Source: Lathyrus oleraceus (lineage: Eukaryota > Streptophyta > Magnoliopsida > Fabales > Fabaceae). Taken from it: a DNA stretch of 64,000 bases. Below are positions 36,401-47,228 of the stretch, piece by piece. The DNA lies in assembly GCF_024323335.1 (NCBI RefSeq), contig NC_066579.1, positions 132,610,354-132,674,353 on the forward strand, written 5' to 3'. A model generated the notes under the pieces. The model was not told the origin of the DNA. It worked only from the letters and a program-made list of their open reading frames with translations, and did no database searches. How positions within the stretch are numbered: position 1 is the first letter of the stretch; every line of letters starts with the position of its first letter. The position numbers and the translations under genes are program-made.

Positions 36401-36927
36401 AATGGAGCAAAGGTAGAAAAACTAGCAATTGTGGTGTGCACGTGAAAGGTCTTGCAGAAGGAGGAAATACTGATTTTTATGGAATAATCAAACATATCTT
36501 TGAGCTAGATTACTTTGGTCTGAAGCATAAGATTCCAGTTTTTTATTGTGAATGGTTTGATCCAACAAGGAATACGGGCACAAAGGTTCACCCACAATAT
36601 AAAACTGTGGATATTAAGATGGATAAACGTTATCGTCCTTATGATCCTTTCATCCTTGCGCAAAATGCAAGACAAGTGTATTATGTCCCATATCCAGAAA
36701 TGTGTAGAGATATGCGTGGATGGTGTGCGGCAATCACCACAAAACCAAGGGGTCGCGTAGAGATTGACAACATAGAGGATGAAGTACCTTATCAATCTGA
36801 TGGGATGTTACCGGCGCTACCCAATGTAGAAATTGAAGCAATATCTTGTTTGCGTGACATGTCACAATTAGATGTGTTTGAAGAGATTTTTGATTGCTCT
36901 ACTAGTGAAGCAGATAGAGGGCATTGA
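33422..36927 (+). pseudogene. CACTA transposase (tnp2/TNPD type), one premature TAG
   Basis: Three exons fit the frame: 33422-35718, 35797-36108 and 36195-36927, with GT-AG introns (78 and 86 bases). Together they make 1113 sense codons plus one internal TAG at 33830-33832. In order they show a transposase-associated N-terminal domain (RCPCINCKC, RLHLYRDGF..YWIWTQHGE); a tnp2 core with NPKLKIDVYLQPLIDDL, FPAYGMLSGWGTQGKLACP and HNLDVMHIEKNVFDNI; a DUF4218-like part with HDCHVFME..LPIA and YPFERFMGVSKRAV; and a C-terminal DUF4216-like part ([28 protein letters not shown]). It would cut and join the element's ends. The TAG separates the first domain from the core. The frame is otherwise clean, and a start downstream of the TAG (ATG 33875) could still give a 615-codon first exon. 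CAG to TAG is the likely change. Confidence 0.93.
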
Positions 36928-37216
36928 TGAAGATAAATTAAGTCGTTGTGCATTTATCTTTTCCCTGTAGAGAACTTTTTCTTTGTTTACCCATCCTTTG
37001 TTAGCAGCATTCCTTTGTATTTGATTACAGGGTTTCTATAATGGAATATTTGAACACTGTAGATTTCCTTGATTAATGGATTTTCTGATGACTTCTGAGT
37101 ACTTTCTATTTTGTCCTTTTTCGGTTGCATTTCTGTTTCCCACTTTGCAACCTTTTCCTTTTATTGAAATCCTTTTATGACAACATAAGCACTATTATTG
37201 AACACTGTTAGTGAAC

Positions 37217-38112
37217 AATGTCTGGAGATTCACCAGTCCAGAAGAAGTTCTTGCGATATTTCTGGTGGAGTTAAGACTAATGACAGAAGCACGTCTGAAA
37301 CGACCGATAAGAAATGTAGTGCTTACCGTTCCAGTTTCGTTCAGTCGTTTCCAGCTGACCCGCCTAGAGCGTGCTTGTGCGATGGCTGGTCTTCATATTC
37401 TCAGGTTAATGCCTGAACCAACAGCAGTGGCAATGTTATATGGACAGCAGCAACTGAAAGCTTCTCAGGAATCTATGGGCAGTGGAAGTGAGAAAATTGC
37501 TCTCAGTTTTAATATGGGTGCTGGTTTTTGCGACGTTGCTGTGACTGCTACCGACGGAGGAGTATCCCAGATAAAAGCCTTGGCAGGAAGTACTGTTGGC
37601 GGAGAAGACTTGCTTCAGAATATGATGCGGCATCTGTTACCGGATTCTGAAAATATTTTCAAGAGTCATGCGGTCAAACAAATCGAGTCAATGGCATTGC
37701 TTCGAGTTGCAGCCCAGGATGCAATTCACCAGCTTTCGTCTCAAATCAGTGTTCAGGTCGATGTAGACTTGGGAGATGGTTTGAAGGTATACAAGGTTGT
37801 TGACAGGGCGGAGTTTGAGGAGGTGAAGGAAATCAGGCAGCAGAAGAAAATCATTTGTTGGGATATTTAAAGATAATCGGAATACCTGCAGCACCAAAAG
37901 GAGTTCCTGATATCAGTGTGTGCATGGATGTAGATACTGCAAACGTGCTGACAGTTTTAGCCGGTGTTGTGATGCCTGGATCTCGGGCGCCTGCAGTTCC
38001 TTTTATGCAAGTGAGGATGCCGATGGTTGATGATGCGCAAGGTTGGTGTGCTGAGGCTATAAATAAAACCTATGGTGCTTCAATGGATTTGGTTACTCTC
38101 AAAAAGGCATGA
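37217..38112 (+). pseudogene. Captured HSP70-8-like (HSP70T-2-like) gene fragment with internal deletion
   Basis: The first part (about 37217-37822) encodes part of an Hsp70 ATPase domain: FLVELRLMTEARLKRP, VVLTVPVSFSRFQLTR, an ACAMAGLHILRLMPEPTAVA-like motif, and VGGEDLLQNMM. The second part (about 37840-38112), in another frame, encodes a C-terminal piece (ENHLLGYLKIIGIPAAPKG, then GWCAEAINKTYGASMDLVTL) ending at a natural stop. The middle of the substrate domain is missing and the join shifts the frame, creating a stop at 37868. The sequence fits the divergent truncated-type Hsp70 known as HSP70-8/HSP70T-2 in Arabidopsis. It lies between the two CACTA genes on the same strand. Confidence 0.85.
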
Positions 38113-38474
38113 ATTGATATTCATGCATCATTGTACCTTTTTATAGTTGTTTTCTTGTGTTTCAGTAACAGAAGTTGTTGTTTTACATGTATAATGTTTG
38201 TAAGATAATAAATAATATATAAAAGGCTTTTATTCTAAAGCTTCCACCTTAGTTCATTTGCTAACCTAACACTGTCCCCCAGTTGCAGGAGAAAAAAAAC
38301 TCAGGAAGGTAAGTTTGCAATAGAGGGAGGAAACTTAATATCTCCATTTTCGGCCATTTGCATTTGAACTGTGTGTTTGCAATTAAACTTTTTTACTGTT
38401 CTAATGCAAAGGTTAATACAAGAATGGATTTCAATATTGTTGATTGTTATCTGCTTTTATTTTTATGACAACAG
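38113..38474 (+). other. Spacer between HSP70 fragment and second CACTA gene
   Basis: A 3'-UTR-like stretch after the HSP70 stop (AATAAATAATATATAAAAGG near 38208), then a leader-like sequence for the following gene. No coding sequence. Confidence 0.45.
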
Positions 38475-38624
38475 ATGACTAAAAGAGGTGGAAAAGCTAA
38501 GGTATTAGCACCAGGAAAACTTCAAGAAGAACGAAATCGCATAATTAACAAGAAGCATATCGTTAGGAAACCTGCTCAAACAACATTGTCTATGCAGGAT
38601 GCATCATCGGCACCAACACCAGCT

Positions 38625-38875
38625 CAGGCAGCACCGTCCGTGCAGGTTGCATCGTCGATGCCGACATCAGCTTCGAAAAAATCATCTGTGCAGGCTGCAT
38701 CGTCGATGCCAACACCAGCTCAGGAAGCATCGTCCGTGCAGGTTGCATCATCAATGCCAACATCAGCTTCTAAAAAATCGTCCGTGCAGGCTGCATCGTC
38801 GATGCCAACACCAGCTCAGGCAGCATCGTCTGTGCAGGCTGCATCGTCGATGCCAACACCAGCTCCAACTGTAGT
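38625..38875 (+). repeat. 48-bp coding tandem repeat in the second CACTA gene
   Basis: About five head-to-tail units of 48 bases code for alternating VQVASSMPTSASKKSS and VQAASSMPTPAQAASS words. Because two unit types alternate, the true period is 96 bases. Other-frame readings rich in His and Arg are shadows. Confidence 0.9.
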
Positions 38876-40377
38876 ACCTGTTCATGCCACTACCTCTGAG
38901 AATTTCAGTTTTATGCCTACTCCAACTTTAAGCCATCAAACAATGGCTGGCCCTCAAAGTATAAACCTTCAAACAATGGCTAGCCCTTCAAATTTGGCAG
39001 AGGAGGAAGATGTGGATGCTGATGAGGATGAGGCGGTGGGTCAAGAAACTATTACCCCTCTTGTGCCAACAATAGATGAGAATGGGAAAGTTATTATAAA
39101 ACCATCTGGTACTGGGTAAGTCATATATATTCTCATAATTTAATTTTGTGCAGGAATCTTTACTATATGTTGCACATTTTGATTTTGGCTTTTCTGCATG
39201 CCTAAAGAAGCTTCTGTAAAATTGTGTATCCTCTGCATTTTCCACCTTGTTGTGAATCTCACCTTTTATGGATTCGTACACTACAGCTTTTTAAGTGCTT
39301 CCCTACAGTTAAATGTGATTAATAATATTGTTCTGTCTTGGACTGGAATAATTAACACAAGAATGTAACATGTGTCATAATCATAATTGGTCATTAGGAA
39401 CGCCATTGCATGATTCTATACAGAGGAACAGAACATGTAGATTGATTTTGGGTGTAAAAGCTCCTAATCTAAATATGCTTACAGTACTAAAGTTCCACTT
39501 GGGAACATCATTCTCTAATAAGCTTCTTTCAGTTTACTTAGTAGTTTTATTATTGTATTTTGTAGGCTAGTTCCTGCCAAAGAAGTTGCTGGTGCCATTA
39601 ATTATGCGATACGCAAACAATTTTATAAACCTATACATCATTGGTCTGCACTCGATCCTGATACGAAAGCTGATTGGTTTAAGTTGTTTGGAGTAAGTAT
39701 TTATTGACTTTTGTCACTTAAGTTGATCAAATTATATTTAAAAAAGTAACTAATTGGTTATTAATATTAATTATGTGATTTTAATTATTTTTAGGAGAAG
39801 GTTTCGTGGGATCCTTTCGATCATGCATTTGTCTATAGCGCATTTGAAAAAAAAGGAAGAAAATGATTAAACGACATGTTGGGGAAGGCGAGGAGAAAAG
39901 GGACTCGACCTTCATGGATTGGTGATGATGCTTGGGTTGAACTTCAAACTTATTGGAAAAAGACCGAGTTTTTGGCTGTGTCTTCTCAAAACAAGACCAA
40001 TCGAGCTTCCGCAAGAGGCGGAGCAGTCCACACCACAGGCCGTAAGGCTCATATTGATGTTGCACTTCAACTTGTAAGTAATAAAATCCTAACAAATTAT
40101 TATTATTATGAAGATTCTTTATATCTTGACAGTTTTACTCGTATTCTGTATTGATTATTGGATTATTTGATTTTTGTAGTCACGTGAACTTCAAAGGGAT
40201 CTGCGTCCCGATGAGTTATTTTTAAAAACACACAAGAGGAAAAATGGTGAATGGGTTGACAGTCGTGCTGCATCTACTTATGTAAGTTCTCGTAAATTTG
40301 AAATTCCTGCACTATTTTTACTGTTAATTCATCAGGATGATATGCTAGATTGTTTGGTTATTGACATTCCTGCACAG

Positions 40378-40569
40378 TTGGCTTGTTTGGTTATTGACAT
40401 CAAAAAACTATTAGGAAGTTAGTATGTTAGTTTATGACTATGAAGTGTAAATTGGTTACGAATTGAATGTTAAATGGAACCTGTTAAATTTTGATTATTG
40501 AACTGTTATAGAAATGGTGAAATACTTGGATAGAAGCTAATATGAAATGGTGAAATACTTGATTATTGA
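40378..40569 (+). repeat. 192-bp direct repeat, left copy
   Basis: This copy appears identical to 41667-41858. The two copies lie in one intron of the second CACTA gene and bracket about 1.1 kb of extra sequence. Confidence 0.92.
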
Positions 40570-40659
40570 TCAGGATGATATGCTAACACTAACAGAAATC
40601 AAACATTCAATTAACCATATGCTAACCACTAATTCGAACTATTTTTACTGTTAATTCAT

Positions 40660-40808
40660 CAGGATGATATGCTAGATTGTTTATTGCTCAGTGTTTTGAG
40701 AAAGGTTATGCAGATAGGATTCAGGTTTTTTCTACTGATTTTATTGATGAGGATTTCGTTGATGCTTGTGCTGGTTTGACTTATGCTAGGATTGAAGGAA
40801 AAACATGA
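40660..40808 (+). pseudogene. Unidentified coding-like 3' fragment
   Basis: A frame reads FIAQCFEKGYADRIQVFSTD, then continues with acidic and Ala-rich residues to IEGKT and a TGA at 40806-40808. AT-rich 3'-UTR-like sequence follows. It could be the last exon of another captured host gene, but I do not recognise the family. It sits between the two 192-bp direct repeats. Confidence 0.4.
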
Positions 40809-41666
40809 ATTATGAATCTGTTATGTTCTTTTGTTTTGTTTTCTTGTATTGTATGGTTTTGGATTTGCTGGTTTGTAAATGTTTGTTTGATTGTAAATTT
40901 AAACTACAACATGCTATGTTTGGTTGAATATACATGAATCAAGACGTGAGATATTGTTGCATATTCGAATTTGCTTCAACATTATATTTGTAAGTCTTTC
41001 ATTTTCCTACACTGATGGAGTAAGTTGTGGTTACAATTTAATCCACTAGTCACACACACTATTTATTTGGTAAGTTAGTAGAGAAAGCTGTGGTTATGAA
41101 TTATAATTCTCATTGAGGATTCGGATTGGTAGGAACTCACTGAGAACATTGAGTGGTCCATTGAACACTAAACACGTGTCTTATATTAATCCACCTCATT
41201 TATATTATTTGATTATGCATTATTGTCACACTTATTTGAATATTAAATAGGATGGTTATTACTGTTGGCATTTTATTGAATTACGAAGTTATTGAATCAA
41301 TTAGGAAATGAATGTGATTGAACAAATTTGGTTAAGTTGTTTTTGCTGCAGTTTTTTATGAAATTGAAACGCAGGTTGAAAAATCAATTAGGAAACTAAC
41401 TATTACTAACTATGTGATTTGGAAGTGTTTCAGACTGGTGCTGCAGTGAATTCGTTTAATGTTGAACCTTAGTTGCAATGTTGGGCTGAACCAAATGCAA
41501 TTTGAAGCCGAACTGAATGTTAATTGATTAACCAAATGCTTCACCATTTGAGTGGTTTGAATTATTATTTCAGTTGTTGTTAGAAAATGAAGTAAAGTAT
41601 TGGCTTTCAATTAGGGAAAGAATTTGGCTACCATGGTTTGAATTGTTGGAAATAAATGAAAGTAGT

Positions 41667-41858
41667 TTGGCTTGTTTGGTTATTGACATCAAAAAACTAT
41701 TAGGAAGTTAGTATGTTAGTTTATGACTATGAAGTGTAAATTGGTTACGAATTGAATGTTAAATGGAACCTGTTAAATTTTGATTATTGAACTGTTATAG
41801 AAATGGTGAAATACTTGGATAGAAGCTAATATGAAATGGTGAAATACTTGATTATTGA
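41667..41858 (+). repeat. 192-bp direct repeat, right copy
   Basis: This is the second copy of 40378-40569, with no difference seen. Right after it comes the acceptor for the last exon. Confidence 0.92.
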
Positions 41859-42603
41859 ACTGTTAACAGAGCACTAACTTAGCATTATAATGTTTTGTTA
41901 TGCAGAAGACTTTTAAAGAGAAGTTTGATGCAGAACTTCAGCCAACTGAAGAAGGGAATGGAGAGGTTGTTCAGGTGTTAGATGGAGAGCGTGTAAATCA
42001 GCTATGGACAGAGGCTGCTGGGGGCCGTAACCGTGGTCGGGTTTATGGCGCTGCAGATTTAGCTATTAATCTAAAACGTGGATCAAAAAGTTTTACCCAA
42101 CAATCTCAAACTCCTCAACACTCTATGTTTGGGATGTCATTAGAAGCTGAAAGAGCAGCTAGAATTAGAGCTGAACAAATTGCCGAGGCTGCAACGACCC
42201 AATTACAAGAGGCTAACGAAGCAATGCGAGCTGCTACCGAGGCTGCAAAAGCTGCTACCGAGACTGCACAAAGGATGGAGAGGGAGATGAATGCTTGGAA
42301 GGAATTTATGATGAAGAAATTTGACACTTCAACTTTTGTATCACATTCTCATCATTATGTTGACGATTTGGATGATCAATCATTAGATGAAGATTGATCT
42401 TGTACTTTTAGTAGAATGAATTAATCTCGGATGTGATTACTTTTTGTGTATGTTTTTTGAAAGTTAATGTGGGTAGAACTTTTGTAGTTACTTTCACGAA
42501 TGTTTAAAATTGTTTCCAAATGTTTTACCATAAATATGATACTGTGGATTGAAAAAATTTGTTCCAGTGAGGTTGTCATGTTGCAACCCGTTATTGTCCT
42601 TTT

Positions 42604-43175
42604 TTGTTGACTTTAGAGTCGGTGTATGCAAGGCTAAATATTAGTATAGACTTTTCTATGTTGACTTTAGTGTCGGTGACACGGACGCTATCTGTTGACA
42701 TTTTTTGTTGACTTTAGAGTCGGTGACACGGACGCTAAACATAATATTGACTTTTCTATGTTGACTTTAGTGTCGGTGACACGGACGCTATCTGTTGATT
42801 TTTTTTGTTGACTTTAGTGTCGGTGGAACGGACGCTAAACATAATATTGACTTTTCTATGTTGACTTTAGTGTCGGTGACACGGACGCTATCTGTTGACT
42901 CTTTTTGTTGACTTTAGTGTCGGTGACACGGACGCTAAACATAATATTGACTTTTCATGATTTTGAAACAACATAGCGTCGGTTCCATTAGTGTCCGCTT
43001 TAGCCTCCGTCTCCCCGAGGCTACGTAGCGTCGGTGTATCTTTAGCCGACGTTACACAGTAGCTTCGCAACTTTTATTCAAGGCCCGACACCGACGCTAA
43101 ACCGACGCTAACCACATATTAGTGTCTGTTTTTTCACCGTTAGCGTCTGTAAATGGCCGACGCTAAAAACAGTTT
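42604..43175. repeat. Right subterminal repeats of the CACTA element
   Basis: Six near-identical units of TTTAG(T/A)GTCGGTGACACGGACGCTA, spaced about 50 bases, alternate with CTGTTGAC(T)TTTTTTGTTGA and ACATAATATTGACTTTTC linkers. Less regular TAGCGTCGGT and CCGACGCTAA words run up to the terminus. The array is longer and more uniform than at the left end. Confidence 0.9.
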
Positions 43176-43189
43176 TTCTAGTAGTGTCC

Positions 43190-46100
43190 ACCACCACAAA
43201 CACCAAGGTTGGTGTACATGAGGAAGTAGAGGACCACGGATCAGTTGTACCAGAACCCTTTCCCTCAACAGGAGAGCTTCCGGAAGAATATGTAATACTG
43301 AGTACATAGATAATGTAACTCAGATCACAAGACACAACTGTCCTCTTAACTCATATCACAAGACACAAGTGATATACCCAGTTGGTGGATTTTGTGCCTG
43401 ACACCAACTTCTGTTTGCTACCACAGTTAGCTTACTTCTGGTACATTCTCAACCCCAGGACTGTATTTCTCTCCCCCTTTTTAGCTAAACATTTGTAAAG
43501 GCACCCCTCACAAAACCAGATCCAGGCGCAGCTTGCCCAAACCTTAACATACCCCATGATTCTGAGGGAATGGAGTGTTTCTCTTGTGAGAAGAAGAGGG
43601 ATATTACATCCTTTAAATAGTCCAGCCCGTGCTTAGGAATTTACGGTAGGAATTAATGCTTGGTCAAGATTCATTAATTTTTGCTGAGAAACAGTCAGAG
43701 AATCACCAACAAAATCTCAGACTATCTTTGAATACCTTTTATAGCTCTTGACTGTTTCTTTTCCAAAACAGCAGTTCCAGTGCATTGAGACTATTCCATA
43801 TATGCAGTCAGACACGTTGCACGCGATGTCTTAACATTCCACGCGGCTTTTTCCTGCATTCTGCCAGTATTCAACATTTCCCAAGGTTCCTGTCATACCT
43901 CCAGTAGAGACTTGACATCTGGCACTGCTACAGTCAAATTCCCACACTTCAGCAGATGGTTACTCCCCCTGTACCACACAGTTGTAGCCATCAGGCTTAT
44001 TCTGATTTATCAGAATTTGACACAACACCCTTATAATTCCTAATGACTTTAAGACTCAGAAGGAATTTATAGCATTGTCCAGGGCAATGTCATGACATCC
44101 GGTCAGACATTCTTCTGCTCACTCAGCCTTGACATACATCACAACATCCTGATAACTGACAAGGTGCCATATCTAGTTATCTGAGAATACGTAGACCACA
44201 AGCTTGATGATTTCTTGCAGCACACAGACAGAACTCCCCCTGTCATGAACAACCCACTCTCCTCTTGAAACTTGGAGATCACACATGGGCATATCCAACA
44301 TCCCAAAGTTGGACCTTCACATACTTCCTGATTCAAAGAGAATCCAGACCACTTGATGAATGGAAAACATAAGACGCATCTTCATGTCTTCAAGAGCACA
44401 CCCTCTGTTCAACCCTCTTAGCTGAACACATTCACACTCTGTGTCAATCTCTCTTCTAACCAGAACAGAAGACCACTTCACAAGATGTTCTAACATCAGC
44501 TGGGACATCCTTCATAACAAGACAAGGCACACCATCTGATAGTCTTCAGATATCACTGAGTCACCAGGTTGATCAAGAAGAACCCAGACATACATTGGGA
44601 CATATACATTTTCATCCCATTACAAGAGATAATCTTCCATAGATGGCCCAGAACTCCTACCACAAGCTCCAAGGGATGAATAGAAAGCACCTCCTTTTGT
44701 CTTCAACTTAATACTTTTCTGCTCAAAAGTAATTTGTCTCAGACTTTCCTCAAGAATAATCAGCTGCCATATGTTGATTATTTTGATTCTTCGAACTCAC
44801 TTCTGAGGTAGACCAACTGCCACTGGTTGATTACTTCCTTCATGAATCCTCATATGAAAAGGTCAAATGCCATCTTTTGACCTCTCCAAGTTTATCAGAC
44901 TTCTCCCAAAGATATTCTAACCTTCCAAGTGAGATTTGAACTTCAAGCCTATTGAAGTGTCCAATCTACAACCCTGCAGACCCTTCTATCTCAAGTTGAT
45001 GTGCCACTTCACCAACTAAGAATCTAATGTTGAACCAAATGTTACAACATTGTGTTTTGCCATCCAGCTGTTGAATTCAGCTCCTTCTTCTGCCACTTGA
45101 AAGAGCTTCCTCCCTTCACAGAACAAGAGTTCAATGTTCTCATAGACTTGATTGTGGAACCAAGTTTGAGTAAACAACCTCCATCCTGCAGGTTTGCAGT
45201 TAAGTCATCCAAGTTCACACCTTGATGAATTCCTGCTTCTTCTCCAAAGACATCAGACACTCTGGTGCATGAGTCTTCAGAAGGACCAGTTAGCAACTAA
45301 CCCTTCAGCTATACCAAGGATTCTACTTCCTAAAGCACGACTGTTTCCATGATGTTAAGAGAGCTGCCACTTGTTCTTAACTTCATAGTGTGCATTAGCC
45401 AATGCACTTCCTTACCTAGATCAGGAATAAGCTGATCCAAGTAACCACCATCAAGACTATGATGTCTTCTTCTTCTTGTACATACCAAGGTTGAACATGT
45501 TTCTTGCCAGGAAACCTTTTCAGAGATCATATGTGTCTGCTGCTACCAAAGAGATAGGTCATAAGCCAATGTACTATCCTTCCTGTGATTCTGCACAGGG
45601 TCTTGAAGAAGAGATGTTCCAACATCTTTAAGAACATCAGATATCTTGAGCTCCAAGGATAATCAATTAAATACTTGTATTTGGCACAAGCTGACATTGA
45701 TTTTAAATCCTTTCCCAATATTCCTTTCAGATACTTCCACCATAAGACTACTTTGAACATACTCTTCTAGTGTCAACATCTTCTGCTTGCAAGCACTTCA
45801 ACAGTTTTGAAAATCTTCTCAGATTAAATTCACCCTTAGGAATGAGAGAGATGAATTCTTCCTTGCAAGTGTGTCACACAACCACCAGAACCCATGTGAC
45901 ACAGGTCAACATCCAACCAGACTTTAGGCTGACCAAATGTGAGGAGGTTAACCAAAACTCCCCCTCAAGTTAACAATCATGGAAGCTTCACACCAATATC
46001 CATGCATTGTACAGACATGTCTCAACATGACATACACCATCCCTACCGGTGGCACCTAACTCTATGAGTTATACCTATACATACTCCAATCACACCAATC

Positions 46101-47228
46101 AGACTTCAGCTGACCATAAGTACTAGTGAAAGACATCAACACCAGTCCATAGTAGATATGCATTGCCAGAGCACACTACCTCAACCAACCTCTGAATCTT
46201 CATATTCTCACTCCTTGAAAGAACTGCCACTTCTGAACGTGGTGTTTGAACAACAAGATTCATGGTTCTAATCCTCTTAAATGATATAGTAATCAGGTTA
46301 CCCCAATATTGACTTCTAACATTCAGGGGACTTGTCTTCCACCACTACATAGTACTTCAGGGAACAACTATCCCACCCTGATCAATCTACAGGAGTAAGA
46401 CAACCAGCAGGAAATTGCACAATGTCACACTTCAACCAGCTCCACTTCTAGAGATCAGACTTCTATGAGTGACCATCTTGAGCACACACCCGGTTGACCC
46501 TGCCCTTGTCAACTGAGCACACACAGATGTCTCCTCTTCCAGGTCAGGAGTAGGTTCCAAACAAGAGTATCCCTTTGTTTGACACCTAAAAACATCTGTT
46601 CTTCAACCAGCAGCTGCATACTTGTTGAACAACATGTTCTAACATCACATAGAACATTGGTTCCACCTCCTTGGAACAAACCCTCCTTGAGAGTCTTCAA
46701 GGTCTTCATATACACTACCCAAGAGTGTAAAAGAATCAGTGATCAGGTGATTCTTACCATCCTGACGTGAGAACATCATGATGAGTGGACTTGAGGGGAC
46801 TCACGTATCTTTGACATCTTCAGAGGTTATGATGAAGTCTTGAATACAACAGCCTTTCATCCACATGAGGGGAAACTACATCAGAGTTTGAGTTTTGCCA
46901 GGTATTATGCAGCGGGAATCATAATACAACTCAACCAATGAACACACACTTCATCAGATCAGCCTCCAAGAGCATGCCAAGTTTGAATATGATTCAATAC
47001 TTGCACAGCTGTCCCACACAAAGACCAATTGCCAATCTCCAGAGGTAGGTGCACACAGTTCCTGTCGTGAATAGTCCATCCACCTACTTCAAGGGACCAT
47101 TCAGGGAAACCACAGAACCATCTACAGGTTCCAACATCAGTACTAACATAACCTCTTGCCAGATACCAGAAAGTATCAGCCATGGATCTCATCCAGAAAC
47201 AGAACAGGATGCCTGCTCTGATACCAAT
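43190..47228 (-). other. Internal region of the non-autonomous retrotransposon
   Basis: About 4 kb on the minus side of the CACTA insert. Many short frames occur, but none shows a retroviral motif. The sequence is rich in TGTCATGACATC-like and CTCCCCC words shared with the LTRs. The primer site TGGTATCAGAGC followed by AGGC adjoins the right LTR (47226 down to 47211, minus). It may carry only packaging and priming signals. Confidence 0.6.

Larger units (their letters stand above)
38475..42397 (+). pseudogene. Second CACTA gene (Ptta/En/Spm plant transposase, TNPA-like), one premature TGA
   Basis: Five exons fit one frame: 38475-39115, 39566-39692, 39795-40073, 40180-40281 and 41906-42397, all with GT-AG introns. 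They make 546 sense codons, with a TGA at 39864-39866 in exon 3, probably from CGA. Exon 1 encodes a basic start and five 16-residue repeats (VQAASSMPTPAQ/VQVASSMPTSASKK types), then an acidic stretch. Exons 2-4 hold the conserved domain (AINYAIRKQFYKPIHHW, KADWFKLFG, FEKKGRK then LNDMLGKARRKG, PSWIGDDAWVELQTYW). Exon 5 has an LWTEAAGGRNRGRVYG motif and an Ala/Glu-rich coiled coil. By analogy with maize TnpA it would bind the subterminal repeats. Intron 4 is swollen by a 192-bp direct repeat. Confidence 0.88.
29031..43186 (+). mobile_element. Complete CACTA (En/Spm) transposon carrying host-gene fragments
   Basis: The element starts CACTACTAGAATAAG and ends TTTTTCTAGTAGTG. Its terminal inverted repeat of about 11 bases (CACTACTAGAA) is the plant CACTA signature. 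A perfect TCC target duplication flanks it, and the length is 14,156 bp. Subterminal repeats at both ends are built from TAGTGTCGG and CCGACGCTA-type words. Both genes expected of an autonomous element are present on the plus strand: a tnp2-type transposase (33422-36927) and a Ptta/En/Spm-type second gene (38475-42397). Each has one premature stop. Fragments of a DEAD-box helicase, GH3 and HSP70-8-like genes lie between them and the left end. Confidence 0.95.

Noticed and set aside
38599..38874. His/Arg/Gln-rich frame of 91 aa
   Set aside because: Second-frame shadow of the 48-base coding repeat in the second CACTA gene.
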